Shown here: in pieces, positions 8,265-17,376 of the stretch | Layout: the number at the start of each line of letters is the position of its first letter | Numbering within the stretch: position 1 is the stretch's first letter | From: Candidatus Hydrogenedens sp. | GTDB lineage: Bacteria > Hydrogenedentota > Hydrogenedentia > Hydrogenedentales > Hydrogenedentaceae | Assembly: GCA_035378955.1 (NCBI GenBank) | Contig: DAOSUS010000009.1 | Span: forward strand, 1-64,000 | Direction of reading: 5' to 3' | DNA length: 64,000 nucleotides | The notes under the pieces: generated by a model | Told to the model about the DNA's origin: nothing | Databases searched by the model: none | Seen by the model: the letters and a program-made list of their open reading frames with translations, nothing else | Position numbers and translations under genes: made by a program

Positions 8265-9156
8265 AATAACCTCAAAGTTGAAACCTCTTGTTGACTATTT
8301 CCTCGAACTTGCAGTCTTTGAATGGGGATTATCAGAAAATACACTAATAACATACCGACGGAATTTGAATTCATATATTCTTTTTATCAGCGAGAAGAAT
8401 ATAGATGACCTCACAAAAATAAATTCACATTTTATTTTAGAATATCTTTTAACTCTTCAAAAGAGAGGTATATCCGCTCGTTCTTTAGCACAACATCTAA
8501 GCACACTAAGAGGATTTTATAAATTTCTTTATGATGAACAAATAATTGATAAAAATACTATTGATGGATTGGATACACCCCGTTTATCCAAAAAACTACC
8601 TCATTTTTTAACCGAAGGTGAAATAGAACAAATATTCAAGGTTGCAGAAACTTCCCCCCGAAATAAAGAAAGAGACCTTGCGATATTAGAACTTTTTTAT
8701 TCTTGTGGTTTTAGGGTAAGCGAACTAACTCACATTACAATACATGATTTATCTCTAAATGAAGGAATGTTAAGAGTTCGAGGTAAAGGAGATAAAGTTC
8801 GCATTGTCCCTATAGGAAATGTAGCCATCGAAAAAATACAAAATTGGCTGAGGATAAGAGAAACAGGCAAAGTAAAATCATCTGCCGTATTTCTATCAAA
8901 AACAGGTAAATCTATGAGTAGGGTAACTTTGTGGCGGATTATAAAACATTATGCAATGTTGGCAGGATTATCAGATAGAGTAACCCCTCACACTTTGCGA
9001 CACACCTTTGCAACCCATTTGTTAAATAGGGGAGCTGATTTGCGAGTGGTTCAGGAACTTCTGGGACATTCCAATATTTCTACTACTCAAATTTATACCC
9101 ATGTAAGTGTAGAACGAATTACACAAGCCCACAAAAATGCCCATCCTCGTGCATGA
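8251..9156 (+). CDS. XerC/XerD-type tyrosine recombinase
   Basis: The 301-residue length is normal for Xer proteins. It has an N-terminal SAM-like core-binding domain (about residues 12-95) and a C-terminal catalytic domain. Catalytic residues are visible: Arg in CGFRVSEL, Lys in RGKGDKVR, HTLRH, GHSNIS and the nucleophile in IYTHVS. Xer proteins resolve chromosome dimers at dif sites. It overlaps the upstream gene and is embedded in housekeeping genes with no attachment sites, so a chromosomal Xer is more likely than a phage integrase. XerC and XerD cannot be told apart confidently by eye. Confidence 0.92.
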   Translation: MNPNEITSKLKPLVDYFLELAVFEWGLSENTLITYRRNLNSYILFISEKNIDDLTKINSHFILEYLLTLQKRGISARSLAQHLSTLRGFYKFLYDEQIIDKNTIDGLDTPRLSKKLPHFLTEGEIEQIFKVAETSPRNKERDLAILELFYSCGFRVSELTHITIHDLSLNEGMLRVRGKGDKVRIVPIGNVAIEKIQNWLRIRETGKVKSSAVFLSKTGKSMSRVTLWRIIKHYAMLAGLSDRVTPHTLRHTFATHLLNRGADLRVVQELLGHSNISTTQIYTHVSVERITQAHKNAHPRA

Positions 9157-9193
9157 GGAGTGGATTAATAAACAGTAAAGAAAAGGATTTTGT

Positions 9194-9661
9194 ATGAAGT
9201 ATCAGAGAGCCTTAGTTCGATTTATAATGTTTGCAATATTAGGATTAACGATGGAAATCTTATTTACAGGAATAGGTGGGCTCATATCACATGGTAATAT
9301 AAGTATGAATGGACATTCTTCACCCTGGATGATGATAGATTATGGGTTGTTAGGTATTGTTACTCCATGGCTTAGGAACCCGTTAAAAGCCAAAAAGATT
9401 CCCTTACCTTTCCGAGCCATAGTTTATATGATAGGTATCTTTATTGTTGAATATGTGTCAGGCATAATCTTCCACAAAGTTTTAGGATTAAAAATTTGGG
9501 ACTATTCCAATTTGCGATGGAACTTACATGGGCAGATAACATTAATGTATATTCCGGCGTGGTATTCGCTTAGTTTAGGTGTAGAAAAATTATACGAATG
9601 GGTGGACAAATCAGCATGGGCTATTCTTGCGAAATCCCCTGAAGGTTATACCCCGGAGTAG
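9194..9661 (+). CDS. Small integral membrane protein of the 'putative ABC transporter permease' (CmpB-like) family
   Basis: This 155-residue protein has about four hydrophobic helices. The segment KIWDYSNLRWNLHGQITL matches the hallmark 'WDYS..P.NL.G' stretch of the CmpB-like family, and the first helix carries a conserved Glu (GLTMEILFTGIGG). The biological role of the family is not established despite its name. It follows the recombinase gene by 37 bases and ends 3 bases before the convergent comB-like gene. Confidence 0.6.
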   Translation: MKYQRALVRFIMFAILGLTMEILFTGIGGLISHGNISMNGHSSPWMMIDYGLLGIVTPWLRNPLKAKKIPLPFRAIVYMIGIFIVEYVSGIIFHKVLGLKIWDYSNLRWNLHGQITLMYIPAWYSLSLGVEKLYEWVDKSAWAILAKSPEGYTPE

Positions 9662-9664
9662 TTA

Positions 9665-10399
9665 TTAATAAGACCCAATATTTTCAAGAATAATATATTC
9701 TTTTTCTTTTTTCACTACTTTAGGAATACAATTAGAAATATTGGTTTGAGAACACCAGCGAATATCTTCGTGGAGACCTATTTTACGGAGTTTATCTGCG
9801 TGCGGTGCAGAATTGAACAACTGTTCTATTCCTTCTAAATCGATTTTTTCCTTCCAATATTCATAATCGTCTTTTCCATGTTCTATTTGAACATCTAATA
9901 AACTAACGATATAACTTCCTGCAACCCAATCTTCTTGAGCAGAAAAATTTACATCGTCAAACAAACCTGCAGGAACAACAACAAAATCTTTATTCTGCTT
10001 TTTTAGAAAGTTACTTACTGCTTTTGCGTTAATAGTTGTAGCCATGATTAAAAAAGGAATGGCTTCATCATATCCTTCAATAAGGAGGCGGGCACCCGTT
10101 GTGGTTGTAAAGATAACTTCCTTACCTCGTGCATGTGTTGTTTCCCGTGGACTATTTCCATAATCAAAACCGGCAGGAGGCAACCCATTTCGTTCCCCAT
10201 ATAATAATGCGTTTGAGTGATAGGATTTTATGTGGAGAGCATGCGCTACTTCATCGGTAACTAAAATTCTTTTAGCACCAGAATGAAGCAACATGATAGC
10301 AGTAGCACTTGCTCTTAATGCATCTACGACGACAATACCTAAATGATTTGTTTTTCCAAAAATACAACCTTCTTTACCTTGTATTAAATAAGCAATCAC
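9665..10399 (-). CDS. comB: ComB-like 2-phosphosulfolactate phosphatase family protein
   Basis: The 244-residue protein matches the ComB family. Recognisable segments are VVVDALRASATAI near the N terminus, GERNGLPPAGFDYGNSP, and EVIFTTTTGARLL, followed by a VVPAG loop. ComB removes phosphate from 2-phosphosulfolactate in the Mg-dependent step of coenzyme M or sulfolactate synthesis. Homologues are widespread in bacteria that make no coenzyme M, so the true substrate is uncertain here. No comA or comC homologue lies nearby. It is a single-gene unit facing the membrane protein gene. Confidence 0.82.
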   Translation of the reverse strand: MIAYLIQGKEGCIFGKTNHLGIVVVDALRASATAIMLLHSGAKRILVTDEVAHALHIKSYHSNALLYGERNGLPPAGFDYGNSPRETTHARGKEVIFTTTTGARLLIEGYDEAIPFLIMATTINAKAVSNFLKKQNKDFVVVPAGLFDDVNFSAQEDWVAGSYIVSLLDVQIEHGKDDYEYWKEKIDLEGIEQLFNSAPHADKLRKIGLHEDIRWCSQTNISNCIPKVVKKEKEYIILENIGSY

Positions 10400-10589
10400 A
10401 TTCCAACCTTTATTTATTAGGCTATTTTTAAAAAATTTTAAAAATAATTCAATTTGTAATTTGATTTTTGAGTTTAAATTGTATATCTTAATATATCAAT
10501 GTAAATATGGTATTCACAAAGCACTGCCCGTTGTAGCGCTTAGTGAGCCAGATAAAAACAATGGGGAGTAACCCACTGGAGGAACAATT

Positions 10590-10904
10590 ATGGCGTTCAA
10601 AAAAGCAAAAAAAGAAGATAAGCCAATGACCAAAGCCCAAATCATCAGCACGCTTGCTGAAGCAACAGGGTTAACCAAGAAGAACATTAATGAAGTTCTT
10701 CAAAGTTTAGTAGAGTTGGCTTATGCACAAGCACCCGCCAGTTTTGTCATTCCTGGTTTAGGCAAACTGGTAGTGGTGGACCGTAAAGCCCGTATTCAAA
10801 TCAATCCTCAGACCAAAGAAAAAATGAAGGTCCCCGCAAAGAAAGTTTTGAAATTCCGGATTGCAAAAGCGGCAAAAGATGCAGTTCTGGGAGCAAAGAA
10901 GTAA
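10590..10904 (+). CDS. HU/IHF-family DNA-binding protein
   Basis: This 104-residue protein has the HU fold: N-terminal helices (MTKAQIISTLAEATGLTKK, then NINEVLQSLVELAYAQ) and the beta-arm region (GLGKLVVVDRKARIQINPQT). It ends with VPAKKVLKFRIAKAAKDAV. It has an extra basic N-terminal tail (AFKKAKKEDKP) of about 12 residues before the usual start. A strong GGAGG ribosome-binding site sits at 10578-10582. HU proteins bend and compact DNA. The gene is monocistronic and ends in a strong intrinsic terminator, as expected for an abundant protein. Confidence 0.93.
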   Translation: MAFKKAKKEDKPMTKAQIISTLAEATGLTKKNINEVLQSLVELAYAQAPASFVIPGLGKLVVVDRKARIQINPQTKEKMKVPAKKVLKFRIAKAAKDAVLGAKK

Positions 10905-10933
10905 GTAGTATTGTGGTGTAAACAACATACTGT

Positions 10934-10967
10934 TACTGCGGTCTGCAAAGACCGCAGTACTTTTTTT
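10934..10967 (+). terminator. Intrinsic terminator of the HU gene
   Basis: A perfect 11-base-pair stem (10934-10944 with 10949-10959) closes a GCAA tetraloop, a GNRA type. One base later comes a run of seven T (10961-10967). It starts 30 bases after the HU stop codon. Confidence 0.93.
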
Positions 10968-10991
10968 ATGGGAATAAATATTTCTAATATA

Positions 10992-11000
10992 TGGTATAAT
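10992..11000 (+). promoter_or_regulatory. Extended -10 promoter candidate for the C25 peptidase gene
   Basis: TGGTATAAT is a perfect TGn extended -10 element. It lies 45 bases upstream of the probable ATG at 11045 and just after the HU terminator. No convincing -35 was found, which is common for extended -10 promoters. Confidence 0.45.
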
Positions 11001-11044
11001 TTTATAGTTGTACATATAATTAAAATTATTTGTGGGCTGAAATT

Positions 11045-14000
11045 ATGAAAAGAAATAAAAGTATTTCTTGGGTTAATAATAGATTGTTAGTCCTGTTGCC
11101 TTTAATGGTAATATTAGCAATTGTTAAGGCGGAAGGAGATGTAGTTAATATAACCACTTTTTCTGAAGTGGGGGGAATTAAGATTCAAATTAATTTGTCT
11201 TCTGACCCCGAACTTAAAAAAGAAACCATAGGGGGACACACCTTTACTCATATTAGTTTTCCTGAAATGGGGACATCGGGTTCTATAGGTAATCCAGAAT
11301 TACCTGCATGGAGAAGATATGTAGAAATTCCTCCTAATGCGACCGATGTATCATTAATTTATAATGTGCAAAGTCTTCCTGAAGAATTAGAAATTCAATA
11401 CCCTATTTATCCCATTCAGCCTCCATGGGAAAAAATACAGGGGGTACAGAGACCCAAGTTTACAATAAATGATGATGTTTACAATTCCAGTGAGAAGCAA
11501 GGGGAAAAGGTTGCAGAAATAGAACCTTTTGGGAATGTTCGTGGAAAAAATCTTTATCAAATAACCTATTATCCTGTAAGTTATGACCCCTTAAATTCAA
11601 AAATTTATATCACCAAAAATCTTTTATTAGATATTCGTTGGAATACACCAAAAAACTTTTTGTCCCGTGATAAAAAGTATTTTTCAAAATATGTTGATGA
11701 CTTATGGAACCCATATATTTTGAATTCCGCTTCTTCTATGGAAAAATCGGAAAACACAGGTTACAATATTCCTGTGGGAATGCTTGTTATTGTTGCTTCT
11801 CCTTTTATGGGGAATAGCAAACTTAATGAATGGGTTCAATGGAAGACACAAAGAGGCTTTATTGTAACTGTAGAAAATGTAGCAAATATAGGGACAAATT
11901 TTACAGCGATTAGGGATTATATTAAACAGGCATATAATAATTGGGATGTTCCACCTACATTTGTTGTTTTAGTAGGAGACCCTTACTACATTCAGGCGCC
12001 AGCAGGTTATGCCCCCAATAATCCCATTACGGATTTATATTACTCTATCGTAGATGGAGACGAATATTATACCCCAGATTTATGGGTAGGCAGGATTAGT
12101 GTATCGAGTTCAACTCAATTACAGAATACTTTAAATAAAATTCTTAAATATGAAAAAGCACAATGGACCCTTACAGAACCATGGTATATAAAAGCCTCTT
12201 TTTTAACAGGTTCAGATAACTATGAAATTACAGAGGGAACGCACAATTATGTGATTTCAAATTATTTTGAACCAGCAGAATTTGTTTCTCAAAAATTATA
12301 TACAGTAACTTATGGAGCAACGAGTTCTGATGTAATTTCTGCGATTAATTCTGGAAGAGGATGGGTAGTATATTCCGGTCATGGTTCTGATATCAGTTGG
12401 GCAGATGGACCTCCCTTATCGCAAAGTGATGTTAATTCTTTAACTAATACGGTATATCCCTGGGTACTTAGTTTCGCATGCGAAACCGGACAATATGCTG
12501 AACCTGAATGTTTTGGAGAAACCTGGCAGAGAGCGTCAAAAGGCGGCGTTGGCTTTTTAGGGAGTTCTGTGACTTCCTATTGGGATGAAGATGATATGTT
12601 GGAAAAGTTTGTTATAGAAAGTTTCTTTTCATTAAAGAAAACATGGACAGCCGGGATGATACTTAATGGAAAATTAAAATTTTTTAATTATTATGGGGAT
12701 ACATCTACAACAAAACGCTATTTTGAGATGTATAACCTTTTAGGAGACCCTTCTACGGAAATATGGATAGGGACATTGCAAAACCCCTATATTTCCCATA
12801 GTTCTAATGTAGACCCGAACGGGTTGCCTTTATCCGTTTATATTGAGTGGCAAAATGCAGTTATATCTGTTTCTAATTCCAATACATTATTAGGTGCTAT
12901 TCGTTCTAATTTCGGTAGTAATCTTGTTTCCTTTTCTCCTCCGGGAGTTGTTCCTTTAGTTAAATTAACTATAACAGGAAATCCCATAGTTCCCTATCAA
13001 GTAGATTTGCCTGTGGTGGTAGGTGCTGATGGTAGTATTCAATGGGATAAAACAATTTATAATGGTTCCGCATTAGCAACTCTTGTCCTGTCAGATGTTA
13101 ATTTATCGGGACAGGGAGAAATTTCTATTCCAGTTAGGTCGGATAGTGGAGATAATGAACAGGTAATACTAACGGAATCTCAAGTTTCTGGATTTTTTCA
13201 AGGGACTATCCAACTAACAACCTTATCTACAGAAAATAACGATGGACTTCTTACTGTAATTCATAATGGTTTAATTACAGCAGAGTATTACGATGAACTG
13301 ACGGAATCGGGTTCCCCACGAACAATCACAGCTGAATCTACAACAGATATTTATCCACCTCAATTACTTCACTTATCAATAGAGCCCGGTATTAAAGATG
13401 TGAATGTTCAATTAGAAACCGATGAAATTTGTTCTGCCCGTTTTGAATATGGAGGTCAATGCTCTGTTCCCTTTGAGAAATATGAGAATTCTCTCGCTAT
13501 GAATACAAATCACAAATTCTTAATTACAGGATTAAGTTCGGATACGGAATATACATACAGAATTGTGTTAACAGATATTGCAGAAAATGAATATTCGACA
13601 GATTGTGGCAACTTTACGACTCTACACCAGCCAGATTATTTCACCTACTACTATACTTCAGATATTGTAGACACAGTTCCGTTGTCCAATCACCGAGTTA
13701 TATTTGTTCCCGATGCCTCTTCGGATAAATATCATGCATGCTTGCAAAATATAAATGAATTTCCAAGAATCACAAAAAATGCGACGCCCATTACTCTTGG
13801 AGATGATGACTTTGCATTGATTGAATTTCCATTAGGTACTTATGTCTATCTATACGGGGTAGAATATTCTCAATGTTATGTGGGAAGTAACGGTTATGTT
13901 ACCTTTACGCAAGGAGATGATGACTATGCGGAGTCTTTAGATGCACATTTCACTATTCCGAGAATATCGCTAATGTTTGATGACTTAAACCCATCTAAAG

Positions 14001-14725
14001 CAGGTTCGATTTTATATCAGTTCGATACTGATGCTTTTGTTGTTACTTTTTCAGGAGTTCTGAGGTACGGTGCAGGGGAAGCCAATATTCAATTAGAAAT
14101 GTTTTATGATGGAACGATTTCTATCACATGGCTTAATTGTGTTTCCTCAGGTTTTATTACAGGACTATCTGGAGGTGGAGGAATTCCAACGGACTTTGAG
14201 TTAACAGATTTTTTAAGATACAAAGAATGCATACCCTCAGAAGGAGTTTTAGAAGGGGAATATGAAGGTATTAGTGAAGGTGAGGGAGTAGCAGAAGGCG
14301 AGGGAACTACCGAAGGAAATATAGAAGGAGTTATGGAGGGAGAAGGAGCCATAGAAGGTATAATAGAAGGAACTATGGAAGGTAGTGTAGATGGTGAGGG
14401 AAACATCGAAGGAACCCTCGAAGGTGAATATATTTTCTTCCATAGTTCAGATATAAATAGAAACGGTAAAATTGATTTAGATGAACTGTTAAGAATAATT
14501 CAGTTATTTAATTCGGGTGGATATCACTGTAATATCAACACTAAAATTGAAGATGGCTATCTCCCAGGTCCTGGAGATAATCACGATTGCCAACCCCATT
14601 CCAGCGATTATAATCCTCAGGATTGGGTCATTTCTTTCTCTGAATTAATTCGGGCGATACAAATATTTAATATCCAAAGATACTATCCCTGTCCGGGTGA
14701 AAGTGAGGACAATTTTTGTTTTTAA
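11045..14725 (+). CDS. Secreted gingipain-like C25 cysteine peptidase with EG-rich linker and dockerin-like C terminus
   Basis: This protein of about 1226 residues starts with a signal peptide (LLVLLPLMVILAIVKA). A pro-region is followed by a gingipain-type C25 catalytic domain (about residues 235-590). The presumed catalytic His is residue 446 in YSGHGSD and the nucleophile Cys is residue 479 in SFACETG; GDPST closes the domain. A fibronectin-like domain lies near 770-865. An EG-rich tract follows (about 1064-1130), then two dockerin-like segments (DINRNGKIDLDELLRII and WVISFSELIRAIQIFN) and a Cys-rich end. A secreted or surface endopeptidase is inferred. ATG 11045 is preferred over an in-frame TTG at 11030, because the signal peptide begins there. 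Confidence 0.88.
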   Translation: MKRNKSISWVNNRLLVLLPLMVILAIVKAEGDVVNITTFSEVGGIKIQINLSSDPELKKETIGGHTFTHISFPEMGTSGSIGNPELPAWRRYVEIPPNATDVSLIYNVQSLPEELEIQYPIYPIQPPWEKIQGVQRPKFTINDDVYNSSEKQGEKVAEIEPFGNVRGKNLYQITYYPVSYDPLNSKIYITKNLLLDIRWNTPKNFLSRDKKYFSKYVDDLWNPYILNSASSMEKSENTGYNIPVGMLVIVASPFMGNSKLNEWVQWKTQRGFIVTVENVANIGTNFTAIRDYIKQAYNNWDVPPTFVVLVGDPYYIQAPAGYAPNNPITDLYYSIVDGDEYYTPDLWVGRISVSSSTQLQNTLNKILKYEKAQWTLTEPWYIKASFLTGSDNYEITEGTHNYVISNYFEPAEFVSQKLYTVTYGATSSDVISAINSGRGWVVYSGHGSDISWADGPPLSQSDVNSLTNTVYPWVLSFACETGQYAEPECFGETWQRASKGGVGFLGSSVTSYWDEDDMLEKFVIESFFSLKKTWTAGMILNGKLKFFNYYGDTSTTKRYFEMYNLLGDPSTEIWIGTLQNPYISHSSNVDPNGLPLSVYIEWQNAVISVSNSNTLLGAIRSNFGSNLVSFSPPGVVPLVKLTITGNPIVPYQVDLPVVVGADGSIQWDKTIYNGSALATLVLSDVNLSGQGEISIPVRSDSGDNEQVILTESQVSGFFQGTIQLTTLSTENNDGLLTVIHNGLITAEYYDELTESGSPRTITAESTTDIYPPQLLHLSIEPGIKDVNVQLETDEICSARFEYGGQCSVPFEKYENSLAMNTNHKFLITGLSSDTEYTYRIVLTDIAENEYSTDCGNFTTLHQPDYFTYYYTSDIVDTVPLSNHRVIFVPDASSDKYHACLQNINEFPRITKNATPITLGDDDFALIEFPLGTYVYLYGVEYSQCYVGSNGYVTFTQGDDDYAESLDAHFTIPRISLMFDDLNPSKAGSILYQFDTDAFVVTFSGVLRYGAGEANIQLEMFYDGTISITWLNCVSSGFITGLSGGGGIPTDFELTDFLRYKECIPSEGVLEGEYEGISEGEGVAEGEGTTEGNIEGVMEGEGAIEGIIEGTMEGSVDGEGNIEGTLEGEYIFFHSSDINRNGKIDLDELLRIIQLFNSGGYHCNINTKIEDGYLPGPGDNHDCQPHSSDYNPQDWVISFSELIRAIQIFNIQRYYPCPGESEDNFCF
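14237..14430 (+). repeat. EG-rich coding repeat of the C25 peptidase
   Basis: About 190 bases encode EG dipeptides at two- to four-residue intervals, with variable residues in between (for example SEGEGVAEGEGTTEGN). The DNA consensus is GAAGG(A/T), giving an irregular 12-base periodicity. The tract separates the peptidase and accessory domains from the dockerin-like end. A flexible acidic linker is the likely role. Confidence 0.85.
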
Positions 14726-14828
14726 TGAAAGTATAAAAAATCTTCTACAACAGCAGTTTGATTAATAGACACAAAATATCTTAAATTAATAGTGAAAATG
14801 TAAATAAATTCCTATTATGTAAAATTGT

Positions 14829-16850
14829 ATGATAAATAAAGAAAAAATTTTTTATACGCGTGAAATTTCTGTCCTTTCATTTAACGAGCGTGTTTTGCAA
14901 GAAGCGGAAGATGAACGAAATCCCTTATTAGAACGGTTAAAATTTTTGGGTATTTTTTCTTCCAATATGGATGAATTCTTTAAGGTTCGGGTAGCCAGTG
15001 TTCAGAGACGCCTTGAATTAGGGGAGCAAAAGATGACATATCTTTTAGAAGCCATCGGGGAATTTTCACGCGAATTGGATGAACGATTTCGCCAGGCTTA
15101 TGAAACAATTACCAGAGAATTAGAAAATCATGGTATTCGGATATTAACTCAAGAAGAATTATATGAATTAGCACCATCAGAATATCAATGGCTTTCGGAT
15201 TATTTTAAAGAAAATATTCTTCATACACTTGTTCCTGTAATTCTACAAGATAAAATTCCTTTACCTCCGTTAACCGATGGTGCATTATATTTTGCGATAC
15301 AGATGAATATGCAGGACAAGAAAAAATACGCCGTATTAGAAATTCCTGCTTCTCTTCCTCGTTTTGTAGAGTTACCCAGTGGAAATATTGCATATATTGA
15401 CGATGTAATACGCCTTTTCCTTACAGATGTGCTGTATATATTCCCCTTTGATGATATTGAAGCCTATGAATTCAAAATATCGAGAGATGCGGAGTTGGAT
15501 ATTGATAATGATTTTTCAGAGGGTTATATTCGGAAAATGAGGAAAGTCCTGGAACAACGGAAAGGAGGTCGCCCTACCCGTTTTCACTATGATGAGAACA
15601 TGCCTAAAAAACTATGTAAAAAATTATTAAAAGAATTGAAAATTACAGAAGAAGACACAGTGATAGCCGGGGGACGCTATCACAATATGAAAGATTTAAT
15701 GAACTTCCCTGCCAGAAGAAAAGATTTGTTATTTGAACCTTTACCCCCCGTAAAACACCCCATTTTAGATGGTCCTCGTGTTCCTGTTTTAGATGTAGTG
15801 GAAAAACAGGATGTCTTGCTTACATATCCGTATCAATCATTTGACCATGTTATAAGGCTTATTCGAGAGTCAGCTATTGACCCGGATGTCGAAGAAATCA
15901 AAATGACCATTTATCGTGTAGCAAGTCAATCAAAAATTGTAAATGCTCTTATTAATGCGGCTCGAAACGGGAAAAAGGTGTTTGCATCCATAGAACTCCA
16001 GGCACGATTTGATGAACAACACAATATCCAGATAGCAGAACGTTTGTCAGAAGCAGGGGTTCGTGTGGCTTATGGTGTCCCTCCCATGAAGGTGCATGCA
16101 AAATTCCTTTTAATAAAAAAGAAAAACAAGAGTTTTGTGGGATTATCCACAGGAAACTTTCATGAAAAAACAGCTCGCCAATATGTCGATAGTATTTTAT
16201 TTACATCTAACCCCGCTATTACGGAAGAAGTGGAAGAGGCTTTTAAACTTTTAGACCGAAGTTCCGGATTGCCTCCTTTAACTCCACCTGATTTTGAGTA
16301 TCTGTGCATTTCCCCTTTCTCATTACGGAAATCATTGAATAGGTTGATTAATCGTGAAAAAGAAAAAGGTTCCAACGGATATATTTTCCTAAAAGTAAAT
16401 CATCTAACAGATACCCGAATTGTAAAAAAATTAAAAGAAGCTGCCGATGCCGGTGTTAAAATTGATTTGGTTGTTCGAACGACCTATGCAATGCCTCCAC
16501 ATCCTAATATTTCTGCCATTTCTATTTTAGACCGATTTTTGGAACATCAGAGAATCTATATTTTCGGGAAAGGGGAACAAACAACTATTTACATGGCTTC
16601 TGCTGATTTGATGGAACGCAATCTTGATTACCGTGTTGAATGTGCTTTCCCCATTATTTCTCCAGAACTAAAACATCAAGTCTTGGATATAATTTCGTTC
16701 CAGATTCATGATAATTTTAAGGCTCGTGTTCTGGATGAACGACAAACAAACCGCTATGTAGAACATGGGAAAGGAACTGTTCGAGCCCAATATGCCACAT
16801 ACGAATATTTTAAGCAATCCGCAACGATAGCGATTGACAATAATGTCTAA
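14829..16850 (+). CDS. ppk1: Polyphosphate kinase 1
   Basis: PPK1 reversibly polymerises the gamma-phosphate of ATP into polyphosphate. The 673-residue length is normal. Conserved segments are FLGIFSSNMDEFFKVRVASV near the N terminus, ETDPDVEEIKMT-like IDPDVEEIKMTIYR in the kinase core, and the phospho-acceptor His segment MKVHAKFLLI (about residues 420-429). SADLMERNLDYRVE follows near the C terminus. The ATG at 14829 has only a weak ribosome-binding site. The stop overlaps that of the convergent nitroreductase gene by 4 bases. Confidence 0.97.
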   Translation: MINKEKIFYTREISVLSFNERVLQEAEDERNPLLERLKFLGIFSSNMDEFFKVRVASVQRRLELGEQKMTYLLEAIGEFSRELDERFRQAYETITRELENHGIRILTQEELYELAPSEYQWLSDYFKENILHTLVPVILQDKIPLPPLTDGALYFAIQMNMQDKKKYAVLEIPASLPRFVELPSGNIAYIDDVIRLFLTDVLYIFPFDDIEAYEFKISRDAELDIDNDFSEGYIRKMRKVLEQRKGGRPTRFHYDENMPKKLCKKLLKELKITEEDTVIAGGRYHNMKDLMNFPARRKDLLFEPLPPVKHPILDGPRVPVLDVVEKQDVLLTYPYQSFDHVIRLIRESAIDPDVEEIKMTIYRVASQSKIVNALINAARNGKKVFASIELQARFDEQHNIQIAERLSEAGVRVAYGVPPMKVHAKFLLIKKKNKSFVGLSTGNFHEKTARQYVDSILFTSNPAITEEVEEAFKLLDRSSGLPPLTPPDFEYLCISPFSLRKSLNRLINREKEKGSNGYIFLKVNHLTDTRIVKKLKEAADAGVKIDLVVRTTYAMPPHPNISAISILDRFLEHQRIYIFGKGEQTTIYMASADLMERNLDYRVECAFPIISPELKHQVLDIISFQIHDNFKARVLDERQTNRYVEHGKGTVRAQYATYEYFKQSATIAIDNNV

Positions 16851-17338
16851 AAAGAATTCCAATGTAAAACTTCATTTAAACTTCTCTTATGTGGGGATGG
16901 AATAGAAGCAGGATAACCTATAGCAACTAAACTAACCAAACGGTAAGATTCAGGGACATTAAGCAGCTTTAAGATAGAAGCACAGTATGGTTTTTTATCT
17001 CCTGCTACCCAACAAGAACCCAGACCTAAAGCACGGGCAGAAACAAGGATATTTTGTGTAGCCGCAGAACCATCTTCAATATAATACTTTGTATCTTTGC
17101 ATACAACCGCTATACATGCCCCCGCCTCACTGATGAATTTGCCATTATCTGTTTGTTCGGCTACTTTTCTTTTTAATTCTTTGTCCACAATGACGATGAA
17201 TTCCCATGGTTGTTCATTTCTGGCTGTAGCGGATAATCTTCCACAGTCCACAATAGTTTCTAATAATTCCTTCGGCACTTCTTTATCCAGATATTTTCGG
17301 ACGGAGCGACGCGTTTTGATAGCCTCAATAGCATCCAT
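16847..17338 (-). CDS. Nitroreductase family FMN-dependent oxidoreductase
   Basis: The 163-residue protein opens with AIKTRRSVRKYLDKEVP, the FMN-phosphate-binding start of nitroreductases. It continues with SATARNEQPWEFIVI and ends with SLVAIGYPA. The GLGSCWVAG segment is typical. It belongs to the short nitroreductase subfamily, with an FMN cofactor and NAD(P)H as donor; the physiological substrate is unknown. It is the last gene of a minus-strand run downstream of deoC (38-base gap), with a GGAGG-type site before its ATG. Confidence 0.9.
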   Translation of the reverse strand: MDAIEAIKTRRSVRKYLDKEVPKELLETIVDCGRLSATARNEQPWEFIVIVDKELKRKVAEQTDNGKFISEAGACIAVVCKDTKYYIEDGSAATQNILVSARALGLGSCWVAGDKKPYCASILKLLNVPESYRLVSLVAIGYPASIPSPHKRSLNEVLHWNSF

Positions 17339-17376
17339 ATCTTACCTCCTTTAATAATAGATGTGGTTTCTAATTA

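Noticed and set aside
8251..9156. The Xer-type recombinase as evidence for a mobile element
   Set aside because: It overlaps a housekeeping operon, has normal Xer length and motifs, and no flanking repeats, integrase-type genes or cargo were seen.
9194..9661. The small membrane protein as a true ABC transporter permease
   Set aside because: No ATP-binding gene is adjacent and the family name rests on weak similarity. The call is left as a membrane protein of that family.
14104..14406. Open minus-strand frame rich in Pro and Ser opposite the EG tract
   Set aside because: It is the mirror image of the GAAGG repeat of the C25 peptidase gene. It has no ribosome-binding site and its sequence is entirely explained by the coding repeat on the plus strand.
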